Source: a bacterium (GTDB lineage: Bacteria; Patescibacteria; Paceibacteria; UBA9973; SBAW01). Taken from it: DNA of 5,133 nt. The first letter of the stretch is position 1; each line of letters begins with the position of its first letter. Below, piece by piece: positions 1 to 5,133 of this stretch. A program made the position numbers and the translations under genes. Under the pieces are notes generated by a model. The model did no database searches. It was not told the DNA's origin and was given only the letters and a program-made list of their open reading frames with translations. Location: contig JAKAIP010000063.1 in assembly GCA_021825025.1 (NCBI GenBank), forward strand, positions 1 through 5,133, given 5' to 3'.

Positions 1-1253
1 ATAGGATCCACTGTGCTCGCAGAAAGAGCCTCACTGATATTTTCTGAGATGTACTTAACCAAGTCCTTCCGATCAAGATAGAGGCTGATTTTTATATTGA
101 CGAATTTCTCTAGGAACTCGCTTATTTTTTCCGTGTCCTGGGTCTCTGCTTCGAGAGCGCTGATGTTGTCGGTGTCATAACAGATGACATATGAGATGTT
201 CGGAAACATGAAGCTTTTCCTGATCACGAAGAGAATACTCTTCATTTCATCGAAACTGATTCGATCTAAATCGTCGACGACGATTATTATTTTCTTATGG
301 AAATTTCGAAGGACAACAGTCAGATCATCGCATGCATCCTTGGCGGTGTAGTTGGTAGAGAAACTGGGCAAAGCAAGGCCGAATATTGAAAATCGACTGA
401 CCTCTTTCAGTAGGCGAGAGTAGCTTGAGATGAGCGGTTTAATCTCGGGTACAAAAGAATCCTTTTGGATTGCCTGAATGAGCCCATCAATAAACACGTC
501 GAGCAGGTCGTTTGTTCCGGAGTGCTGGAGCGGGCTGAATTTGTAGACTACAATCTCGTGTCCATGTTTCTCCCTCCAGTACTGTTGGCAAAAGTTTATG
601 AAGGTCGACTTACCGATCCCCCATGGAGCATCGACACCGAATACGAAGCTGTCTGGCGAACCGCCGTTGAAGACACGCTCTGCGAAATTGCTCGCCTTAT
701 CGCCAAAACCAAGCAAGTCTTTCTCTTTGTCGTTTAGCTCGAGATCAACTATAAAGGATGAGTCAACCTTCTTCTCCCTCCGAACGACAGATCTCGCCAC
801 AATAAGAACGGCCAGAATGAACGGCCCGGAGATTATCGTCAGTAGCTGGGGAATGCTCGACGACGCCACAAAAGCCGTATACCAATCTGAAAAGAAGCCG
901 CTCCACGCGACGCTCAGCCACGCACCAAGACTTATCGCAATAAATACGTCTATACGGCCGCTCGCGACAATCTTCTTGAAATCTGCAGGAACGTCTCTTG
1001 CTATAAGATACGAGACTAGTATCGCGATTCCCGCTATGCAAATGCCAATAGCCCAGGACTCATAGTTGTTTGAAAATATCCATCCATTAGCCTTTCCTGC
1101 GGCAACGAGCGAGAGACGCCAAATCTCAGCGACCAGAATGCCAAGAAAAACCGCTTTGATTAGCACCGAAAGATTCGCAGTAATCACTCTCAAATCAGTA
1201 AACACTTCCTTGAGGCGGGCATGATACTTCTGGATGTGCAGTGGTGATTCCAC
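1..1253 (-). CDS. KAP-like P-loop NTPase with four N-terminal membrane helices (3'-partial)
   Basis: The frame is open from a GTG at 1251-1253 to the window edge: 417 codons, no stop, C-terminus missing. An in-frame TAA lies two codons before the GTG and there is no in-frame ATG near the N-terminus, so GTG is the best start. Four hydrophobic segments lie at about residues 30-52, 67-85, 101-122 and 137-157. A P-loop NTPase domain follows, with Walker A GVDAPWGIGKST (206-217; K215, S216) and Walker B KIIIVVDDLDRIS (321-333), whose DDLDR is typical of KAP ATPases. The KFSPL stretch (238-242) and the FLEKFVNIKISL stretch (380-391) also fit that family. KAP proteins (PifA and Kidins220 are named members) are usually membrane-associated ATPases, and some bacterial ones exclude phage. 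Unusually, the membrane helices come before Walker A rather than between Walker A and B. A YobI-type or other KAP relative is possible. The NTPase call is strong; a defence role is inference. Confidence 0.9.
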   Translation of the reverse strand, partial: MESPLHIQKYHARLKEVFTDLRVITANLSVLIKAVFLGILVAEIWRLSLVAAGKANGWIFSNNYESWAIGICIAGIAILVSYLIARDVPADFKKIVASGRIDVFIAISLGAWLSVAWSGFFSDWYTAFVASSSIPQLLTIISGPFILAVLIVARSVVRREKKVDSSFIVDLELNDKEKDLLGFGDKASNFAERVFNGGSPDSFVFGVDAPWGIGKSTFINFCQQYWREKHGHEIVVYKFSPLQHSGTNDLLDVFIDGLIQAIQKDSFVPEIKPLISSYSRLLKEVSRFSIFGLALPSFSTNYTAKDACDDLTVVLRNFHKKIIIVVDDLDRISFDEMKSILFVIRKSFMFPNISYVICYDTDNISALEAETQDTEKISEFLEKFVNIKISLYLDRKDLVKYISENISEALSASTVDP

Positions 1254-1330
1254 AACTGTATTTTAGACCTTTGTTCACTTGAATGACAGCCCGTGGGGGA
1301 GTCGCTTTAGAATGAGGTAAAATATCACCC
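1254..1330. promoter_or_regulatory. Divergent intergenic region, likely promoters for both flanking units
   Basis: These 77 bases separate two genes read outward, so both promoters should lie here or just inside the genes. On the minus strand TAAAAT (1260-1265) resembles a -10 box six bases from the GTG start, with a poor -35-like CTGTCA 18 bases upstream. If it is used, the NTPase transcript would be nearly leaderless. On the plus strand GAGG at 1314-1317 is the only Shine-Dalgarno-like site, 13 bases from the ATG at 1331. Two small symmetric elements could be operators: TTCA-CT-TGAA (1274-1283) and an imperfect palindrome GGTAAAATATCACC (1316-1329, 10 of 14 positions symmetric) touching the ribosome site. 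No element is strong enough to call alone. Confidence 0.4.
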
Positions 1331-1837
1331 ATGGACTGGGTCACATTCTCAATATCTGTGCTCGGGTCTGGCGCAGCTGCCGCTCTAATAAATGGCTTGA
1401 TGAACTATCGTACGCAAGTTCGATCAATCAAAGAATCTGGATTGTACGCAAAACGTGCTGAAGTACTCGACGAAATGATGAAAAGAATGGAGCGTTTGGA
1501 TCGGATCGTGGGTGAACTTGTTTCGCCGATCCAGGATGATGCCTCAAAAGAGGCGGAAATGCGACGGCGTGTAAAAGCAAGTGAGGCCTTCAACTATTTT
1601 ATTGGCCACTATCTACGGAACCGGCATTATCTCTCCAAAAGTTTGTCTGATGATATGGCCAAGCTCGCCGAGGAATATAAAACTATGTTCCACGAGTTTG
1701 CGTACGAGGCACGATTGGACGGCGAGCGTCCCGATACAAAGAAATGGAGTGAATTGGTGACGAGATACAAAAACGATTTTCCTCCAAAACGAGAACACGT
1801 GGCAAACGAATTTAGGAAAGTGATTGGGGTGCGATAG
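1331..1837 (+). CDS. Small membrane-anchored helical protein, unknown function
   Basis: This 168-residue protein belongs to no family I recognise. Residues 4-24 form one hydrophobic helix rich in Gly/Ala (VTFSISVLGSGAAAALI), followed by positive residues (R27, R31, K34), so the body should face the cytoplasm. Residues 38-66 and 72-130 are strongly charged, helix-forming and heptad-like (for example EVLDEMMKRMERLDRIVGEL), suggesting a coiled coil or helical bundle. The basic C-terminal part ends VIGVR. An in-frame TGA at 1313-1315 precedes the ATG, leaving ATG 1331 as the first ATG; a weak GAGG lies 13 bases upstream. The stop is two bases from the next ATG, so the two genes are probably translated together. 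The gene is divergent from the membrane NTPase, and membrane anchoring of both products makes a physical link plausible. The gene is well supported; no function is assigned. Confidence 0.82.
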   Translation: MDWVTFSISVLGSGAAAALINGLMNYRTQVRSIKESGLYAKRAEVLDEMMKRMERLDRIVGELVSPIQDDASKEAEMRRRVKASEAFNYFIGHYLRNRHYLSKSLSDDMAKLAEEYKTMFHEFAYEARLDGERPDTKKWSELVTRYKNDFPPKREHVANEFRKVIGVR

Positions 1838-1839
1838 AT

Positions 1840-2418
1840 ATGGAAGATCTCGTCCAAAAATATAGCGTCCCGCAATTTCTAGAGTTTTACGCTGGATACA
1901 AATTCCCAGACCAAAAATCAAAACATACGGCCGATGTGGCACTTTCGTACTACCTCTACGCGTATCACCAGATGATGTCGCTTAGCGACAGCTACACCGA
2001 GTTTTTTAAAAAAGAAAACCCGACTAACAGCGAGGTGATGTATTACATGCGCAAATCATGGTCATACGCATTCGCTATGTATGCATTGTTGCGTACTATG
2101 CTTGAGGCGTTAAGTATCTTACGCAAGATGCTGAGCGACGCCAAAGCAGTGGACGCTTATTACGCTGAAAACATTAAGCGGGTCGTTGACATTGCAAACG
2201 ACATTGTAAAACATCCAACCTTCAAACACGACAGGCCCTCAAATGCATGTGAACCTCAGGCACTAAGTCTCAACGGTGAAATTGATATTGTGATCTGGTC
2301 GGATGCAGGCGATGCGACAAAACTTGAACTTAACCCAATGCAGGATTTCTATCTTGTTCGCAATTACCTTGAATACATTGCTGAGCGGTTTTTGAAACCA
2401 ACCAAGATCACCCAATAG
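1840..2418 (+). CDS. Helical soluble protein with an NxxxKHP motif, unknown function
   Basis: This 192-residue protein has no signal peptide or convincing membrane segment. Residues 27-130 look all-helical and rich in Tyr and Met (SYYLYAYHQMM at 36-46; YYMRKSWSYAFAMYALLRTM at 68-87). They end in NDIVKHP (N120, K124, H125, P126). A helix pair closing with a polar residue and His a few positions apart recalls HEPN-like folds, whose active site is R-x4-6-H, but the canonical Arg is not in place, so this is only a resemblance. Residues 145-165 look like beta strands (EIDIVIW) and the C-terminus is again helical. The ATG follows the upstream stop by two bases, with GGGGT at 1826-1830 nine bases before it as a possible ribosome site. 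The gene lies in an operon with the membrane-anchored gene. A structural partner, immunity factor or RNase are all possible; none is shown. Confidence 0.8.
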   Translation: MEDLVQKYSVPQFLEFYAGYKFPDQKSKHTADVALSYYLYAYHQMMSLSDSYTEFFKKENPTNSEVMYYMRKSWSYAFAMYALLRTMLEALSILRKMLSDAKAVDAYYAENIKRVVDIANDIVKHPTFKHDRPSNACEPQALSLNGEIDIVIWSDAGDATKLELNPMQDFYLVRNYLEYIAERFLKPTKITQ

Positions 2419-2528
2419 GATGTCTAGTGGTCCAATCTGTGGATGCTTTGGACGAGAGTTGCTACCACCTGACGCGAAGTCGTCAAGAGCCGTATGCTCA
2501 GAAGGAGGGGTGCAGAACAATCCCAGCT
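2419..2528. other. Convergent intergenic gap with a weak hairpin
   Basis: The plus-strand operon and the minus-strand endonuclease gene converge here, so transcription from both sides should end in or near these 110 bases. The only symmetric element I see is GTCCAA (2430-2435) pairing with TTGGAC (2448-2453) across a 12-base loop. It has no T-run after either arm, so it is not a convincing intrinsic terminator. I find no gene, repeat or promoter that I can support. Confidence 0.4.
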
Positions 2529-3266
2529 TCACTTTGATCGCGCAGCTTCGCCTGCGATGTGACTTGCTAGTGTGGCGACGAAAGTGTCTATGCTCGTTAG
2601 GTCGCTCAGATTTGAATACTCTCCTGTCCGTTTGGCAGATTTCGGCGAGAGCATAATTGAAGCTGACGTGTAAAGTCCTTCTTGCACAAGCTTTTTACAC
2701 AGCACGTTATATCGATCGGCATAAGAGGAATTTTCAAAGTCATTAGCCAGAGGGAAGTGCGGCGAATTATCGTTAACTGGGCGCCGAGAACCGGCGGCAT
2801 CCTCAAGAAGCATTAGCCATCCGACAAACGGCTTTGGATGTTCTCCGAATGCGCCTTCACGGTACGCCGTCCATAAATCATGGGCCGTACCAATAGCTTC
2901 TTCAGTGCGATTATTGAAATTGTTGCCGAAAGACCCTACTTGCGACTTGAACTCAATCGCCGCAACGAGCCGTCCCTCATTGATTACGAGGAAATCCCAT
3001 TGCTTAGTAGGACGGAAATAGCCAGGCAGAGTAACGAGACGTCCACCGTGAATTATGGTCGCATGCTCAAGTCCGTTGGCTCTTACCACCTGGGCCATTA
3101 GTTCGGCAAAGCCGTCCATGTTTTTGCCTGCCGTGACTGCTCCGCGTGTACCTTGATCGACAACTCCGTTTGCTTTCTGCTGGCGCGCAGCGGCCGCACG
3201 ATTGCCCCAAAAGAGCTTAACTGCACGCTTTGCACGCTCTTCGTATTTCGCTAAATTCAGGGCCAT
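2529..3266 (-). CDS. XhoI/PaeR7I-family Type II restriction endonuclease
   Basis: This enzyme is predicted to cut double-stranded DNA at CTCGAG, the site of the family founders XhoI and PaeR7I. It has 245 residues, the usual length for the family. The PD-(D/E)xK core is readable: D91 in KQWDFLV, then E105 and K107 in AAIEFKSQ. It is followed by the family hallmark [14 protein letters not shown] (113-126), and then [13 protein letters not shown] (144-156). The N-terminus is basic and helical. The ATG shares its A with the methyltransferase stop (TAATG at 3264-3268), so translation is probably coupled to methyltransferase translation; CAGG just upstream may also help. The gene is second after its methyltransferase and shows no frameshift or missing catalytic residue, so it should be active. 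CTCGAG specificity is inferred from the family and could differ in this homologue. Confidence 0.95.
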   Translation of the reverse strand: MALNLAKYEERAKRAVKLFWGNRAAAARQQKANGVVDQGTRGAVTAGKNMDGFAELMAQVVRANGLEHATIIHGGRLVTLPGYFRPTKQWDFLVINEGRLVAAIEFKSQVGSFGNNFNNRTEEAIGTAHDLWTAYREGAFGEHPKPFVGWLMLLEDAAGSRRPVNDNSPHFPLANDFENSSYADRYNVLCKKLVQEGLYTSASIMLSPKSAKRTGEYSNLSDLTSIDTFVATLASHIAGEAARSK

Positions 3267-4966
3267 TACGACCTGATGATATCACGCTCTTTGGTGCTTA
3301 GGGAGTAGAGCCGAGAGACAGCGTCTTCGCGCGAGGCCGTATCATTCTTTTCAGCCGCGTCACGCAATTGGTGTCGAAGGTCCTTCGGCACGTCAGTCCA
3401 TCGGGGGATGCGGATGCGTCGCAGATACTGTGCCTGGAAACGAAGACAGTTGCCGTGCATACGTGTTGAGTACGCTTCGATGAAAAGACGTGCGATACCT
3501 GAGGAAAGCACAGATTTGAGTGCACGGAGGTCCCAACTCTCCGAGGTAATGTGATAAAGATTGTGGTGTGGGTAGAACCGACCCTCTTCATACACTATAT
3601 GAGCATCACCTTTGATGTCCGGAATAAGGAGCTTTGGTCTTGCAACGAGCTCTGGATAAATGCGGTCGATGGTCCTGTACCAACCATTCGGATTCTTCTT
3701 TGATACATGACGTTTTCTGATTGTATCGCTGTGAAGCTCGAGATAATCGCGCAACTTCGGATAGTCTGAGAGCGACACGAGCTTGCCGCTTTCATCGAAA
3801 GGATTTATCACGCCGAGACCCCTCCACTCTATCTCTCCACTTTGGATATCTTTGGTCATGGCGAGTGGAAGTTTTCGGTCCGACTCGACGTTGAGTGTGT
3901 CGAACGGTGCAATAAAGACACTGTCCGCACCAGTAGCGACACCAATACCCACCCGGCAGCCCGCATCTTCGAGTGCGGGGAGTTCCGATTCGAGACGGCG
4001 TATCAGCGTAAGCGCATCCGACTCGTCGAGCGTCCATGGCCCGCCAGCAGATACAGTCGTCTCGAGAATTTTGTCATGCAGTTCGTCCTGCGTGAGCGCT
4101 CGTGACAATTGTGCGAGAGTCTTTACGTCTATTTTCGGCTGTTTGGCGATGCGCGTCGGACCGGATGGTTCGCGAGCAATCACCGTAATGGCCGGGTACG
4201 CGATCACCTCCGAGTGGAAGGCGTCCGTATTGATCATATCGACGTAGGTACGTAGGTGGTACTCTCTCGCCACGAGATCGCGGAGCGGACCTCCATAGCG
4301 GTTTTTCATCCAGCGATCGGCGCAGATGAAACCGAGCGCTCCTCCTTCGTCGAGCAGCTTGAGTGAGTACTCGATAAACGGCACATAGATGTCTGCGCGG
4401 TCATAGATCGTCTCAAATCGACGGCGGTATTCCGCCATGAGCGCATTCGGCACCATCTCCTGTCGAATGTAAGGCGGATTACCGACGATGTGTGTAAAGG
4501 TATGGCTGTCGAAAAGCGTGAGAAGAAAGTCGCCACGAATGAGCCACGCGTCAAGCAAGTCATCGGCGTCGTTTTCGCACACTCCGTTCTGAACGAGAAT
4601 CTCACGTATTTCGCCTGCTGTCTTACCAAAAGAAGCGACATGTAGCTCCACGCCGCGAATGCTATCCCTGAGAAGGCGTGCGGTCGGTCGAAGTTTCTGT
4701 CGCGTGATTGACACCATGAGGCGCTCAATCGAAGGGATGAGAAAGTCTCCATGACCGAATGACGGTTCCAGTAATCGGTAGTTTTGCAGCGGTTTGTCTG
4801 CCGTATAGCCGACGAGGTCGAGTATAAAATCAACTACTTCCCGCCGAGTGAAAATAGCTCCTCGCCCATCGGTGCTCGCTTCTGCCATTTGATCAATGGC
4901 AGAACTAACCGGAGAAAGCCCCGGAAGAAATGTCTGATCAATGGATTCCTTAGCCACCACTCTCAT
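3266..4966 (-). CDS. XhoI/PaeR7I-type DNA N6-adenine methyltransferase (gamma class)
   Basis: This S-adenosylmethionine-dependent enzyme is predicted to methylate adenine in CTCGAG and protect the host from the adjacent endonuclease. From the ATG at 4964-4966 it has 566 residues. Motifs run in gamma-class order: [17 protein letters not shown] (38-54, motif X region), [12 protein letters not shown] (65-76, motif I), RGVEL (104-108), IRGDFLL (143-149) and the catalytic NPPY (163-166) in [32 protein letters not shown] follows. The C-terminal half, including [15 protein letters not shown], is the expected target-recognition domain of the TaqI/Eco57I type. The same frame stays open upstream to an ATG at 5083, but that extension would cover the end of another gene and looks non-coding. 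A later ATG (residue 27, giving 540 residues) is a possible alternative; none of these starts has a good ribosome site. Two CTCGAG sites lie inside the gene. Confidence 0.93.
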   Translation of the reverse strand: MRVVAKESIDQTFLPGLSPVSSAIDQMAEASTDGRGAIFTRREVVDFILDLVGYTADKPLQNYRLLEPSFGHGDFLIPSIERLMVSITRQKLRPTARLLRDSIRGVELHVASFGKTAGEIREILVQNGVCENDADDLLDAWLIRGDFLLTLFDSHTFTHIVGNPPYIRQEMVPNALMAEYRRRFETIYDRADIYVPFIEYSLKLLDEGGALGFICADRWMKNRYGGPLRDLVAREYHLRTYVDMINTDAFHSEVIAYPAITVIAREPSGPTRIAKQPKIDVKTLAQLSRALTQDELHDKILETTVSAGGPWTLDESDALTLIRRLESELPALEDAGCRVGIGVATGADSVFIAPFDTLNVESDRKLPLAMTKDIQSGEIEWRGLGVINPFDESGKLVSLSDYPKLRDYLELHSDTIRKRHVSKKNPNGWYRTIDRIYPELVARPKLLIPDIKGDAHIVYEEGRFYPHHNLYHITSESWDLRALKSVLSSGIARLFIEAYSTRMHGNCLRFQAQYLRRIRIPRWTDVPKDLRHQLRDAAEKNDTASREDAVSRLYSLSTKERDIIRS

Positions 4967-4997
4967 AACTGAATGATACCAGGTCGAAGTCCTCCAT
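4950..4997 (-). other. Possible 15-codon leader ORF overlapping the methyltransferase start
   Basis: An ATG at 4995-4997 has the best ribosome site in this area: AAGGA (5007-5011) nine bases upstream, overlapping the TAA of the preceding gene. It opens a 15-codon frame ([15 protein letters not shown]) that ends with TAA at 4950-4952, just past the methyltransferase ATG at 4966 and in another frame. Ribosomes ending the upstream gene could translate it and then restart at the methyltransferase, which has no good site of its own. It could equally be a chance ORF, or the real methyltransferase N-terminus cut off by an indel. Confidence 0.3.
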
Positions 4998-5009
4998 TTT
5001 CGTGAATCC

Positions 5010-5133
5010 TTAGACGAGCGCCAATAAACCTTGTATCTGTCGCGTGGCGACCTCTGGATCTGGGAAGGCCTTAGCCCAGTCATACGTTCGGAACGCAGCC
5101 TCCCACGCGAGCCTCGACTTGAGCCGATCGGCG
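5010..5133 (-). CDS. C-terminal end of an unidentified gene (5'-partial)
   Basis: The last 40 codons of a minus-strand gene enter at the window edge and end with TAA at 5010-5012. The peptide begins [19 protein letters not shown] and ends [15 protein letters not shown], and looks helical with amphipathic spacing. It ends 43 bases before the methyltransferase ATG on the same strand, so it probably belongs to the same operon. I do not recognise it. The closing pattern (a Trp-containing helix, a Pro-rich turn, then a short helix) loosely recalls the ends of AbiEii-type nucleotidyltransferases, but 40 residues cannot support that. The natural composition, the stop followed at once by a ribosome-like site, and the poor sequence in the competing frame favour a real gene. 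Confidence 0.6.
   Translation of the reverse strand, partial: ADRLKSRLAWEAAFRTYDWAKAFPDPEVATRQIQGLLALV

Noticed and set aside
465..1065. Two overlapping plus-strand frames (90 and 155 codons)
   Set aside because: They are antisense to the NTPase, whose membrane helices and Walker motifs are clear in the opposite strand.
1308..1313. TAGAAT as a -10 box for the plus-strand operon
   Set aside because: Transcription would begin after the only ribosome-like site, and the nearest TTGA-type -35 is about 24 bases away.
2430..2453. Hairpin as an intrinsic terminator
   Set aside because: The stem is only six pairs with a 12-base loop and no T-run on either side.
2420..2656. A 78-codon plus-strand frame directly after the second operon gene
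   Set aside because: Its ATG follows the stop closely, but most of it lies antisense to the endonuclease gene, it has no clear ribosome site and the product looks like no protein.
3783..4247. A 154-codon plus-strand frame rich in Ser and Arg
   Set aside because: It is antisense to the methyltransferase, and the Ser-rich composition is typical of a shadow frame.
4967..5083. A 39-residue N-terminal extension of the methyltransferase starting at 5083
   Set aside because: It overlaps the end of another gene in a different frame, reads as basic, low-quality sequence, and lies outside the recognisable methyltransferase motifs.

Overview
The window looks like part of a bacterial accessory (defence-type) region. 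It carries a complete XhoI/PaeR7I-like Type II restriction-modification pair next to an uncharacterised group made of a membrane P-loop NTPase and two small unknown genes. Nothing in the sequence fixes the species. Shine-Dalgarno-like sites, tightly packed genes, ATG/GTG starts and a moderate, uneven GC content fit a bacterium, possibly a proteobacterium, but that is a guess. There are no rRNA, tRNA, CRISPR, insertion-sequence or integrase features.

Layout. Positions 1-1253 (minus) hold the first 417 residues of a KAP-type P-loop NTPase with four N-terminal membrane helices; its C-terminus lies beyond position 1. A 77-base divergent intergenic region (1254-1330) separates it from a two-gene plus-strand operon. 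The operon's first gene (1331-1837) encodes a small protein with one N-terminal membrane helix and a helical tail. The second (1840-2418) encodes a helical soluble protein of unknown function with an N-x-x-x-K-H-P motif. A 110-base convergent gap (2419-2528) follows. Then, on the minus strand, come the XhoI-family endonuclease (2529-3266) and its cognate gamma-class N6-adenine methyltransferase (3266-4966), overlapping by one base as TAATG. Upstream of the methyltransferase is a possible 15-codon leader ORF (4950-4997), and then the last 40 codons of an unidentified minus-strand gene (5010-5133).

How the genes may work together. The methyltransferase is expected to methylate adenine in CTCGAG and the endonuclease to cut unmodified CTCGAG. 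Transcription order is unknown gene, methyltransferase, endonuclease, so protection is made before the nuclease. The KAP NTPase and the divergent pair form a second, separate unit. Its membrane NTPase, membrane-anchored small protein and helical partner resemble the general plan of membrane-acting antiphage modules, but that is inference from domain type and location. This second unit is the best candidate here for an undescribed system.
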